From positions 744,001 to 808,000 of the forward strand of contig NZ_CAMZOF010000001.1 of NCBI RefSeq assembly GCF_947331435.1: DNA of 64,000 nucleotides, given 5' to 3'. The notes beneath the pieces are model-generated. The model was not told the origin of the DNA, ran no database searches, and was given only the letters and a program-made list of their open reading frames with translations. This DNA comes from Pelagibius sp. Alg239-R121 (GTDB taxonomy: Bacteria; Pseudomonadota; Alphaproteobacteria; Kiloniellales; Kiloniellaceae). Shown here piece by piece: positions 44,823-52,819 of this stretch (position 1 is the stretch's first letter; each line of letters begins with the position of its first letter). A program made the position numbers and the translations under genes.

Positions 44823-45578
44823 ATGACAACTTTTGGTATTCGTGCCGCAGGCAGCGGCGGCGCTTCTTCTGTGTTTTCGATTGGCCGTCTCTTCGCCGTT
44901 CTGATGGCGGCGTTGTTTATCTCAGGCTGTGCGCAGACCAGGAGCCAGCTTACAACAGAGGGCGCACCAGTTGTTGGATCCGCGCCAAAGGTTTTGATGA
45001 TGAAAGCAGACGTCGAGATCTCGGTCCTGACGGCTGCGGGCTTGGAAGAACCCAACGCGGAATGGACGGAACAGGCAAAATCTCATCTAGATGGCTCGCT
45101 ATCGGAAGTTCTCGGAGGAAAGTCGGTCACGATGATTCCCTACGAACCGGTCGGCGGCGTTGGGCCTGAAAGCCTCAATGAAGCGCAAATACTTAAGCTA
45201 CACGAAGCGGTCGGAGCGTCGGTTCTTCTGCATAAATATGTTCCTGGGTTGGCATTGCCCACAAAGCAGAACAGGTTCGACTGGACGATGGGCGAGGCAA
45301 TCGCTCCTTTGAGGGCAAAGTATGACGCTGATTACGTCATGTTCCTGTTCCTGCGTGACAGTTTCTCGAGCGCTGGCCGTGTGGCTGCAAATGTTGTTTT
45401 TGTGCTCTTGGGCGCTGGCGCTCACGGTGGTCAACAAGTCGGATATGCGTCTCTCGTCGATATGAAGACTGGCAACGTTGTGTGGTTTAACTTCCTGCAT
45501 AGTACGACAGGAGATCTCCGAAAAGAGGAGGGCTCGCGGCTCGCAATCAGAAACCTGCTCGACGAAGCGCCTCTCTAA
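44823..45578 (+). CDS. Lipoprotein of unknown function, first of the array
   Basis: 251 residues. The lipobox LFISGC places the lipidated Cys at 36, after a longer-than-usual N-region (GIRAAGSGGASSVFSIGR). The mature protein is mixed alpha/beta with PKVLMMKADVEISVLTAAG, KYDADYVMFLFLRDSFSSAG and QVGYASLVDMKTGNVVWFNF, a pattern seen in GNA1162/curli CsgG-like-associated lipoproteins, but I would not assign it. Three bases separate it from the metalloprotease gene, so they are co-transcribed. Its leader closely resembles that of 47430 though the mature parts differ. Confidence 0.75.
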   Translation: MTTFGIRAAGSGGASSVFSIGRLFAVLMAALFISGCAQTRSQLTTEGAPVVGSAPKVLMMKADVEISVLTAAGLEEPNAEWTEQAKSHLDGSLSEVLGGKSVTMIPYEPVGGVGPESLNEAQILKLHEAVGASVLLHKYVPGLALPTKQNRFDWTMGEAIAPLRAKYDADYVMFLFLRDSFSSAGRVAANVVFVLLGAGAHGGQQVGYASLVDMKTGNVVWFNFLHSTTGDLRKEEGSRLAIRNLLDEAPL

Positions 45579-45581
45579 GAG

Positions 45582-46760
45582 ATGTTTAGTGTTAGACACT
45601 ATGTTCTTTTGATGGCTGTTGCCTTCGGGCTTTCGGCCTGCGGTACAACGAAGGGATCGACAGGCCCTGTCACACCCATAGCGCCGGGTGAGCGGCCTGA
45701 ACTACATACCGACGAGGCTGGCCTGTGGATGCAAGTGGAACAGGCTGAGGCGGAGCTGAAAACATCAGGCCGGGTTGTCTACGATCCCGAATTGAACAAA
45801 TACGTTGGGGAAATGGTGTGCCGGCTCGCAGCCGAATACTGCCAGGATGTCCGGGTCTATGTGGTCAATGCTGCCGGCTTTAACGCGAGCATGTCGCCGA
45901 ATGGCGCCATGCATGTCTGGACCGGCCTTCTGTTGAGAGTCGAAAACGAAGCACAGCTCGCAAACGTCTTAGCGCACGAGTTGGCGCACTACCGCCAGCG
46001 TCATTCGCTTCAACGGTGGCGTGATATTCGGGCTAAGACTGACGGTCTTGTGTTCTTTCAAATTGCAACGGCGATGGTTGGAGCTGCGCCCATCGGCGCG
46101 CTTGCGTCGCTGGCTGCTCTTGACAGCATTTACGGATTTTCGCGAGATCAAGAGCGAGAAGCCGATGATCTGGGGTTCGATAGCCTGACGGCAGCGGGCT
46201 ACGACCCCAGAGAGGCGCCGCGGGTTTGGGAGTTTATGATTGAGGAGAAAGAAGCTTCTGACGCTCCTAAAAGGACTTTCTTCTTCTCGACACATCCGCA
46301 AAGTGAGGAACGGCAAGAAACGCTGGCAAAAAAGGTTGATGAACTCGGGGATTTGACTGACAGCCTCATCCTCGGTGAAGAAAGGTTTCGCGCTCAAACG
46401 CTTCGCTTCAGGTCTGCGTGGCTCGCACAAGAGATCAAGGTCGGCGACTTCGGTCGAGGCATTGCGATGGTCGAACGCTTATTGAAGCGTGATCCAGATG
46501 CTGGCGAACTCCACTTTGCAAAGGGAGAGCTTCTCCGTCGTCGAGGTGGCGACGGAGATTATGATGATGCCGTGTCGGCCTACGAGCAGGCAATGAAAGC
46601 CATCGACTATCCCGCTAGCGTGCATAGATCGCTTGCTCTTGTTCAGTGGTCGCAGGGAAAAGATGCACAAGCCGCGGCAGCATTCCATGATTATCTTGAG
46701 AAAAAACCGGACGCCGATGATCGCCTGATTATCGAAAGTTATATAAGCCAGTTGAAATGA
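45582..46760 (+). CDS. M48-family metalloprotease lipoprotein with helical-repeat C-terminus
   Basis: 392 residues. Lipobox GLSAC gives Cys20. The zinc motif HELAH is at 132-136 (in NVLAHELAHYRQRHS) and the third ligand is in READDLGF near residue 196, as in M48 (HtpX/Oma1/BepA-like) peptidases. A C-terminal part (about 290-390) with FAKGELLRRRGGDGDYDDAV and ALVQWSQGKDAQAAAAF looks like TPRs. The closest known style is BepA/YfgC, which degrades or chaperones misfolded outer-membrane proteins. It may process the lipoproteins encoded beside it. 13 bp precede the next gene. Confidence 0.87.
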   Translation: MFSVRHYVLLMAVAFGLSACGTTKGSTGPVTPIAPGERPELHTDEAGLWMQVEQAEAELKTSGRVVYDPELNKYVGEMVCRLAAEYCQDVRVYVVNAAGFNASMSPNGAMHVWTGLLLRVENEAQLANVLAHELAHYRQRHSLQRWRDIRAKTDGLVFFQIATAMVGAAPIGALASLAALDSIYGFSRDQEREADDLGFDSLTAAGYDPREAPRVWEFMIEEKEASDAPKRTFFFSTHPQSEERQETLAKKVDELGDLTDSLILGEERFRAQTLRFRSAWLAQEIKVGDFGRGIAMVERLLKRDPDAGELHFAKGELLRRRGGDGDYDDAVSAYEQAMKAIDYPASVHRSLALVQWSQGKDAQAAAAFHDYLEKKPDADDRLIIESYISQLK

Positions 46761-46773
46761 GGTTCGACGAGCG

Positions 46774-47346
46774 ATGAAACGCCTTTTTATTCTAATTCCG
46801 CTTTTGATGTTTGTAGCAAGCTGCACGCACATCAAGATGATCGATCCCAAGCCTCAGGAAATCGGGAAGGCCTATCAGGTGAACCCGACAAAACAATGGA
46901 ATGGACTCAATAAATCGAGCTTCCAGACCGTCGCTGAGCAATGGACAAAAGACGGTCCACTTTTGAACGGTATGAACTTTTGGCACGATATTTCAAAGGA
47001 TGATGCTCTGTATGAAGAGCGCGGGGTCGAATATCCAAAGTTTCGAGAAGACATGCGGGCTACGGAAGTCATGGAGTTCTTTGTCAGTTCTGGAACCAAA
47101 TCCGGTGCTGTAAACATTGAAGCGTCCAACCTCAGGCCTGCCAAATTTGGCAATGCCGAGGGCTTTCGGTTCGAATATACCTATGCAACCGGCGATGGTC
47201 TGAAGATGCGCGGTATGGTGCTTGCTGCAGTCATCGATCAGAAACTTCAGATGATCTCTTACTGGGCGACGGACGCTCATTACTACGAAAAAAATGCCAA
47301 AGAGGCTGAAAAGATCTTTGAGACGATTGAGCTGACTTCATCCTGA
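46774..47346 (+). CDS. Lipoprotein family B, copy 1
   Basis: 190 residues with a short signal and lipidated Cys17 (LMFVASC). The mature protein starts with EIGKAYQVNPTKQWN, has DISKDDALYEERGVEYPKFR, LRPAKFGNAEGFRFEYTY and ends VIDQKLQMISYWATD. The same layout recurs in the genes at 48306 and 48996, each with Cys17, so they are paralogues. Function unknown; probably outer-membrane anchored. It follows the metalloprotease gene by 13 bp. Confidence 0.75.
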   Translation: MKRLFILIPLLMFVASCTHIKMIDPKPQEIGKAYQVNPTKQWNGLNKSSFQTVAEQWTKDGPLLNGMNFWHDISKDDALYEERGVEYPKFREDMRATEVMEFFVSSGTKSGAVNIEASNLRPAKFGNAEGFRFEYTYATGDGLKMRGMVLAAVIDQKLQMISYWATDAHYYEKNAKEAEKIFETIELTSS

Positions 47347-47429
47347 ACCATCAGTTCAAAGTTCTGTGTAGCCTTTAACCTTCTGAGTTTTCTGATTCTT
47401 TGAGTGCATTGGTGGCGAGGAGAATAATA

Positions 47430-48242
47430 TTGTCTGTAAAGGCGAATGGTGGATTGGGCAGTTTGAATTACGTGCCCTCTGTTGGCCGGATTATTGCCGT
47501 GATGACGGCTGCTTTGTTTATCTCCGGCTGTGTATCGCAACGTGCGCTGGAGGAACCTGAAGCAAAGCTCCATATCCAGAATACGCCGAAGTACGAGAAG
47601 AGCGCGGACGGCGGTACTCAGCTGGCTCGTCAGAAAAAGAACGAGGCGATTGATCTTTCGACGAAGGCCATCGTTGTGATGCGGGGTGAATTGCTGGCGC
47701 CAAGCGACTTTGAGTACAAGGCCATCAGCATAAACTTCTCCACGCAGGATATAGATTCGCTTAACAGCGGTAGAGACTCGTCGACCGACAGGATTGCATA
47801 TCTGTCTGCGACCAACAGTTTCTATGCTGTTCTGGTCGAGCCTGGCACCTACCGCTATGCGTGGAATGAGCTGGGCAATCCTGCCTGGATTATTTCGCGC
47901 TATTCACCGACAAAACTCATAGAATTCACGGTCGAAGCGGGCGAAGCGCTCTATGTCGGTGACCTAAAAGTCATTCTCCCCGAGGTCAGTGTTTACCGGC
48001 AAGATACGCTCTTGGGCGGGAAGGGCGCAAAGATCGCGCCGGGATTCACGGACTACCGTTTCAAAGTCAAGCAAGACGAAAATGCTGCAAGACAGTTCTA
48101 TGAAGGGCTGGCAATTGACGATAAACCGCCCCTTCAAGTTCGGCCTATGAGCAACAATCCCATGCCCAGGATCCGTCGATACTCAAATCCTAAGTGCAAT
48201 GGCCTTTGGTACATCGCCTACACAAGCCGTGGCATCTGCTGA
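47430..48242 (+). CDS. Lipoprotein family C, copy 1
   Basis: 270 residues from a TTG at 47430, chosen because GAGGAG lies seven bases upstream; an in-frame TTG at 47400 lacks this. The lipobox LFISGC gives Cys34. The mature part has EEPEAKLHIQNTPKYEKSAD, VVMRGELLAPSDFEYKAISI, FYAVLVEPGTYRYAWNE and GEALYVGDLKVIL, all shared with the gene at 49641. The core looks like a beta-sandwich. VEPGTYRYAWN resembles motifs in lipoproteins that carry a jelly-roll fold, but no function is known. Confidence 0.75.
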   Translation: MSVKANGGLGSLNYVPSVGRIIAVMTAALFISGCVSQRALEEPEAKLHIQNTPKYEKSADGGTQLARQKKNEAIDLSTKAIVVMRGELLAPSDFEYKAISINFSTQDIDSLNSGRDSSTDRIAYLSATNSFYAVLVEPGTYRYAWNELGNPAWIISRYSPTKLIEFTVEAGEALYVGDLKVILPEVSVYRQDTLLGGKGAKIAPGFTDYRFKVKQDENAARQFYEGLAIDDKPPLQVRPMSNNPMPRIRRYSNPKCNGLWYIAYTSRGIC

Positions 48243-48305
48243 TAGAGCCGACGTCATCGGCCGCTTTTCATGCAAACCAAATCAATAGTCAGAGAGGAGT
48301 GAAAT

Positions 48306-48887
48306 GTGAGGGCTGTTGTTCTTCTCTCGCTCATGGTCCTGGTGCTCGCGAGCTGTACGGCCGATCAGGTCAACAGCACCTATACGCCGCTGGGAAGCGA
48401 ACCACATTCGATTGGTTCCGCTTACCAGGTCACGCCGGTCGATAGCTGGCAAAAATACTCCTCGACCGCCGATGTCGATTTCCTCGTTCACTGGACGAGC
48501 GGAAGGTCCCACAGTGCGAACTTTGCTCTCTTCCATGACTTAAGCGAAGGGGATGCGCTCTTCAGATACACCGATCCGGACTTCCCTCTGTTTCGCGCGG
48601 ATATGACGCCGGAGGAGGTTGCGACGCTGTTGCGAGAAACTATGAAGCTCCGAGGAATGCTGTCCATTGAAACCGAGAATGTCAGGCCCGCGAAATTTGG
48701 AAGCCTTCCGGGTTTTAAGTTTGACACCAACTACGTTCGATCGAACAGCACCCTCGGTCGCGGCAGCGTGCTCGGGACGATCATCAACGGCCGGCTTCAA
48801 CTCATTTACTTTACGAGCGGTGTAGAGAGCTTCGACGAATATGTCGATGACGCTGAATTCATGATGGAGAGCGTCGTGCTGCAGTGA
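48306..48887 (+). CDS. Lipoprotein family B, copy 2
   Basis: 193 residues, lipidated Cys17 (LVLASC). Shares with copies 1 and 3 the order SIGSAYQVTP, DLSEGDALFRYTDPDFPLFR, VRPAKFGSLPGFKFDTNY and INGRLQLIYFTSG. The C-terminus ends MMESVVLQ and copy 3 ends IMNSVELQ. It is closer to copy 3 than to copy 1. The DNA after its stop (48879-48904) is nearly identical to that after copy 3, evidence of recent tandem duplication. Confidence 0.75.
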   Translation: MRAVVLLSLMVLVLASCTADQVNSTYTPLGSEPHSIGSAYQVTPVDSWQKYSSTADVDFLVHWTSGRSHSANFALFHDLSEGDALFRYTDPDFPLFRADMTPEEVATLLRETMKLRGMLSIETENVRPAKFGSLPGFKFDTNYVRSNSTLGRGSVLGTIINGRLQLIYFTSGVESFDEYVDDAEFMMESVVLQ

Positions 48888-48904
48888 AGATCTGCAGGAA
48901 CAGC
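48879..48904 (+). repeat. Duplicated 3' segment, first copy
   Basis: A 26-bp stretch, CTGCAGTGAAGAT followed by CTGCAGGAACAGC, recurs at 49572-49597 with two changes. It spans the stop codon of lipoprotein B copy 2 and the following bases. Confidence 0.75.
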
Positions 48905-48995
48905 GACGCGCAAGCATTTCATAGACCCTGCCGAACGTTGGTGTGTTGCCATTAACTTCGTAGTTCCAGGGTTTGCGAGTCTAGGGGAGTTTAGA

Positions 48996-49580
48996 ATGCG
49001 AAGATCCATCCTTGTTGTCTTGCTGGCTGTGGCCTTAGGCGGTTGCGGCGTTGATCTTGCCAACTACAAATACGCCGCTCTTGAGACCACGCCTCAAGCC
49101 ATTGGCTCAACGTTCACGGCAACTCCGGCACCCGGTTGGAAGCGCGTTACGTCAGATCTTGATCAAGACAGTCAGATCAATTGGTCGGCCGGTGAACAAG
49201 ACAACCGTGTTGGCATAAGATTCTGGTACGACCTCAACGAAGATGACGCATTGTTCAGGCACGTCGATCCGGATTTTCCGCTGTTCCGGCCGGACATGTC
49301 GCCAGCTGGCGTTATGGCAATGTTCAAGGAATCTCTGGAATTCAGAAATCTCCGAGAGGTCGAAACCACCAATCTCCGAGCTGCTGCGTTCGGTAATGCA
49401 GATGGTTTTCGCTTCGATACCTCCTTTCGTTTGCCAAACGACATTTCGGTCCGCGGCACGGTGCTGGCCGCAATTCTTGGCGATAAGCTCCAGCTGATCT
49501 CCTACTCAGCAAGCCCGGAGCTCTTTGAAGAATACCTGGGCGACGCGGATGCCATCATGAACAGCGTCGAACTGCAGTGA
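48996..49580 (+). CDS. Lipoprotein family B, copy 3
   Basis: 194 residues, lipidated Cys17 (VALGGC). Shares AIGSTFTATPAPGWKRV, DLNEDDALFRHVDPDFPLFR, LRAAAFGNADGFRFDTSF and LGDKLQLISYSASPE with the other copies. Copies 2 and 3 share the DPDFPLFRxDM block exactly but differ in the middle, so they are diverging duplicates. No catalytic motif is visible. Confidence 0.75.
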   Translation: MRRSILVVLLAVALGGCGVDLANYKYAALETTPQAIGSTFTATPAPGWKRVTSDLDQDSQINWSAGEQDNRVGIRFWYDLNEDDALFRHVDPDFPLFRPDMSPAGVMAMFKESLEFRNLREVETTNLRAAAFGNADGFRFDTSFRLPNDISVRGTVLAAILGDKLQLISYSASPELFEEYLGDADAIMNSVELQ

Positions 49581-49597
49581 AGATGTGCAAGAACAGC
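49572..49597 (+). repeat. Duplicated 3' segment, second copy
   Basis: Partner of 48879-48904 with two base changes. The pair marks one duplication unit of about 690 bp. Confidence 0.75.
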
Positions 49598-49640
49598 ATT
49601 TGGCTGTAGTAAAAAATTATCGCTGCAGATCAAAGGGATC

Positions 49641-50525
49641 ATGGAGATTGGAAGTCCAATGGTACGTTTAAGTGCCCACACTCGGGAAGATTGTCTCTAT
49701 CGCACCTGCTGTTTGTTCGGCCGCTTTCTGTTTACTGCACTTGCTGTTGCATTTGTTGCTGGCTGTACGCCGCCAGCGCAGCGCCCCTTGGAGGAGCCAC
49801 AGGTAAAACTGACTATCCAGAAAGATGCACCAGCCTATAAGAAAAGCAGCGACGGTGGCGCAGAGCAAGTGCGGGCGCAGGAGGATGAGGCTGTCGATCT
49901 CTCGAAAAAGACAGTTGTTGTTATGCGCGGGGAACTGCGCGCACCAAGCCGATTCGAGTACAAGGCGATTGGGATCAATTTTACCACTCAGGACGTTAAC
50001 GCCCTTCGTTGGGACGGGCTTTCCTCGACCAATCTTATCGAATACCGGTCTGAAGCTAACAGCTTTTATGCCTTCGTGGTGGAGCCGGGTACCTATCGTT
50101 ATGCATGGAACGTTGTCGGCAATCCTGAACGTTGGGGGTCGCGCTACTCCCCAACACAGTTGATCGAGTTTACGGCGAATGCCGGTGAAGCAATCTATGT
50201 CGGGGATCTGAAAGTGATCCTGACAGACAAGGATTTCTATCGCGGCGAGGATGGCACGGGCTTTGCGATCCGGTGGTGGGGCATTGTCGATTATCAGTTC
50301 GATGTGGAACGGGATGAGAAGGCTGCAGAGGCGTTTTATGCGTCCCTGTCTCTGGAGAATGCACCGCCGCTTCAGTCCAGGATTATGACGATCAACCCCA
50401 TGCCAAACGTCAAACGCTATACCAGACGGCAGTGTGATGGTTTGTTGGGTTTCGGTGCGTATGGACGCCCGCCATGCATCGTTGCACAAGACGAAGACGA
50501 CTGGGGAATTAAACCTCCCGGTTGA
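49641..50525 (+). CDS. Lipoprotein family C, copy 2
   Basis: 294 residues; lipobox FVAGC gives Cys42 (start ATG 49641, AAAGGGA upstream; ATG 49659 is possible). Shares with copy 1 the segments EEPQVKLTIQKDAPAYKKSS, VVMRGELRAPSRFEYKAIGI, FYAFVVEPGTYRYAWN and GEAIYVGDLKVIL, then DYQFDVERDEKAAEAFYASL. Its last 17 bases overlap the 3' end of the convergent dddP-like gene. Confidence 0.75.
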   Translation: MEIGSPMVRLSAHTREDCLYRTCCLFGRFLFTALAVAFVAGCTPPAQRPLEEPQVKLTIQKDAPAYKKSSDGGAEQVRAQEDEAVDLSKKTVVVMRGELRAPSRFEYKAIGINFTTQDVNALRWDGLSSTNLIEYRSEANSFYAFVVEPGTYRYAWNVVGNPERWGSRYSPTQLIEFTANAGEAIYVGDLKVILTDKDFYRGEDGTGFAIRWWGIVDYQFDVERDEKAAEAFYASLSLENAPPLQSRIMTINPMPNVKRYTRRQCDGLLGFGAYGRPPCIVAQDEDDWGIKPPG

Positions 50526-51762
50526 TCAGCTTGTCTTCGAAGGGGAAAACCGAGAGGAGTTCGGCGCCGGCTTCGCCGATCAGGACCTGCTGTTCGAGTT
50601 TGACGCCGATGCTGCCGCCTTCCTCGCCCATGTAGCTCTCGACGCAGACGGTCATTCCGGTTTCGAAATGGCCGTCGTAGCCGCCGGTCTCGAAGTCTTC
50701 CAGGTAGACGCAGCTGGGGTATTCGTCGCAGAGGCCGACGCCGTGGACCACCACCGAGTAGCGGTTGGGGAGGCAGCTTGCCGGCATTTTCCAGGAGATC
50801 TCGGCGAGCTCGCGGAAAGACAGGCCGGGTTTCAGCAGATCCATGTTGTACTGGATCTGTTCCAGTGCCAGGCGATAGAGGCGGCGTTGTTCGTCGTTGG
50901 CTTTGCCGCAGATGAAAGAGCGTGAGATATCGGTGCAGTAGCCGAAGGGGCCGACCAGATCCGTATCGAAGGAGACCAGATCGCCGGTCTCGATCACCCT
51001 GTCGCTGGATTCCTGGAACCAGGGATTGCAGCGGGTGCCGGTGGCCAGCAGCCGCGTCTCGATCCATTCTCCGTCCATCGCCGCATTGACCTGGTTCATA
51101 ATGGACCAGAGTTCGTTTTCGGTCATGCCGGGCTTCAGTTCTTCGTACATCCTGGCCATGGCTGCCTCGGTGGTGGCGATCGACGCCCGCATGCAGGAAA
51201 GCTCTTCCGCTGACTTGATGCAGCGCGCCAGCTCCAGGATCTCCTGCGCATCGGTCACTTCGATGCCGTGGCTGTTCAACGCCAAAAATCCTTCAGGGTT
51301 GCAGATGTCAATGGCCAGACGCTTGTTGCCGCCGCCGTGGCTGGCAACCAGATCGGCGATCTCTGCGGCCCAGGTCTTGGCACGCGCCTGTTTTTGCGGC
51401 CCGGCACCGAAGTAGGACCAGCCGATCGCCGGGCGAGTCTCGTCCACCAGTTCCAGGTGGTCTGACAGATGCTCGCAGTTATGGAAATCGAACATCACGA
51501 CCGGCCCTTCGGTCGCGATGTAGACGTACCGCACCGCATTGTGCATGGTCCAGACGGCCATGTTGCGGCTGTCGGTGGCATAGCGGACGTTCAGCGGATC
51601 GAAGAGCACACAGCCGCCGTAATCACGCCGGCGCAACAGCTCTCTCACCCGTTCCAGGCGATAGCTCCGAAGCGCGCCGAAATCCACCGTTCGGCGTGTA
51701 TTGTCGATCATCTGCCGCGCTCTGGCCTGCGCGTCGACCGACGATGTCCAGGACGTCAGCAC
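50509..51762 (-). CDS. dddP: DddP-like M24 metalloenzyme (candidate DMSP lyase)
   Basis: 417 residues of creatinase/aminopeptidase-P (M24) fold. The GTG at 51762 has GGGAGG seven bases upstream. Metal ligands are D266, D268, D278, H340, E375 and E390 (SFDTDLVGPFGYCTD; VVVHGVGLCDEYP; VESYMG; KLEQQ). From the published DddP structure, as I remember it, ligands are D295, D297, D307, H371, E406, E421, with catalytic D377 and Y366. Here D346 is six after H340 and Y335 five before it, the same spacing. So it may cleave dimethylsulfoniopropionate to dimethyl sulfide and acrylate. An ordinary M24 prolidase is less likely but cannot be excluded. No dmdA or acrylate genes lie beside it. Confidence 0.72.
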   Translation of the reverse strand: MLTSWTSSVDAQARARQMIDNTRRTVDFGALRSYRLERVRELLRRRDYGGCVLFDPLNVRYATDSRNMAVWTMHNAVRYVYIATEGPVVMFDFHNCEHLSDHLELVDETRPAIGWSYFGAGPQKQARAKTWAAEIADLVASHGGGNKRLAIDICNPEGFLALNSHGIEVTDAQEILELARCIKSAEELSCMRASIATTEAAMARMYEELKPGMTENELWSIMNQVNAAMDGEWIETRLLATGTRCNPWFQESSDRVIETGDLVSFDTDLVGPFGYCTDISRSFICGKANDEQRRLYRLALEQIQYNMDLLKPGLSFRELAEISWKMPASCLPNRYSVVVHGVGLCDEYPSCVYLEDFETGGYDGHFETGMTVCVESYMGEEGGSIGVKLEQQVLIGEAGAELLSVFPFEDKLINREV

Positions 51763-51876
51763 ACCGCACCTCCCCTATCACTGCCATTACCTTCAGGTGG
51801 CCAGTTTGTCGTATTGGCGGCCAACGACTTTTCCGCGATCGTCCGGGGTTTGTATTGCAGCGGCGTGGAAGAGAAT

Positions 51877-51888
51877 TTGTATAGACAA
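51877..51888. promoter_or_regulatory. GntR-type operator candidate upstream of the dddP-like gene
   Basis: TTGTATAGACAA fits the GntR/HutC consensus nyGTMTAKACny exactly. It is about 115 bp upstream of the dddP-like start, in a 232-bp gap that otherwise shows nothing. One site only, so moderate support. Confidence 0.4.
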
Positions 51889-51994
51889 CTACGGATGCAC
51901 CGCCGCGCCAATTAGGGGGCGATGGACTCAGTTGGGTCCTTTTTGGGGATAGATTGACCGCGCGCGGGAAGCCGCATTCAGGCAGCCGCGCCTG

Positions 51995-52384
51995 TCATGG
52001 GTCCCGGGACAGGCCTTGTTTCTCAAGCGCGTCTAGATACGCGGCCCAGATCTCCTCCTGCTCCTCGCCCAGTTTGTAGAGGTATTGCCAGGAGAAGATG
52101 CCGGTATCATGCAGGTCGTCGAACTTGATCTTGACGGCATAATTGCCGACTGGTTCGATATTCATGATGCCCACATGCCGGCGGCCGGGCAGGGTCTGTT
52201 TTTGCCCCGGGCCGTGCCCCTGCACTTCCGCCGAGGGGCTTTCGACCCTCAGGAGTTCGGCGGAGTATGAGAAGGCGGTGCCGTTGTCAAAATCGATCTC
52301 AAGTCGTTTTTCTTCCGAGATATAGCGAATCTCGCTGGGCCAGTGCTTGGTTTCGAGGTCTTGAGAGGACTGTTCGTCGACCAT
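51995..52384 (-). CDS. DUF971 (gamma-butyrobetaine hydroxylase-like N-terminal) domain protein
   Basis: 129 residues from the ATG at 52384 (an in-frame GTG at 52462 would overlap the upstream gene by 17 bp). HWPSEIRYISEEKRLEIDFDNG and the ESPSAEVQGHG segment then IMNIEPVGNYAVKIKFDDLHDTGIFSWQYLY are the standard DUF971 pattern, with strong core conservation. The fold is seen as the N-terminal domain of gamma-butyrobetaine hydroxylase and in proteins linked to Fe-S/MRP genes; the role of the stand-alone form is unknown. Likely an operon with the Trm112-like gene upstream. Confidence 0.8.
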   Translation of the reverse strand: MVDEQSSQDLETKHWPSEIRYISEEKRLEIDFDNGTAFSYSAELLRVESPSAEVQGHGPGQKQTLPGRRHVGIMNIEPVGNYAVKIKFDDLHDTGIFSWQYLYKLGEEQEEIWAAYLDALEKQGLSRDP

Positions 52385-52445
52385 GTTTGTCGAATCGCTT
52401 TCGCTTGGATCGGGCTGAAGGAAGCCTGGCTGAAAGGCCTGAAGA

Positions 52446-52634
52446 CTAATCGTCGAGCGCACGTGCCTCGTCGGCCAGCATGATCGGGATGCCGTCTCTA
52501 ATCGGGTAGGCGAGCTGCGCTTGCCGGCTGATCAGTTCCTGGGCCTCGGCGTTGTATTCCAGTGGGCTTTTGGTTACCGGGCAAACCAGGATCTCCAAAA
52601 GTTTTGGATCCAGCTTCGCGGTGGATTCGGTCAT
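52446..52634 (-). CDS. Trm112-family small zinc-ribbon protein
   Basis: 62 residues: [20 protein letters not shown] then [24 protein letters not shown], the classic Trm112/UPF0434 pattern. Only one of the usual Cys ligands (VCPVTK) remains visible, so zinc binding may be lost. Such proteins activate methyltransferases in eukaryotes; bacterial role is unclear. ATG with GAGG eight bases upstream. Confidence 0.85.
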   Translation of the reverse strand: MTESTAKLDPKLLEILVCPVTKSPLEYNAEAQELISRQAQLAYPIRDGIPIMLADEARALDD

Positions 52635-52819
52635 TTTCTTTGCCTCAAATTAACGCTCAGCTGCAATTCAGAATCTGGCTGTCTTCGGCATGGAGTTTAC
52701 GCGACGTCGCCTGGTGACGCCAAGTTCCGAAAGTGTTTTCCACTCTCGCTATAGGAAATAGAACGAATTCACATGCTTTGCCGGAACCACATCGTGGTTC
52801 CGAGAGAACATGACCCGAT

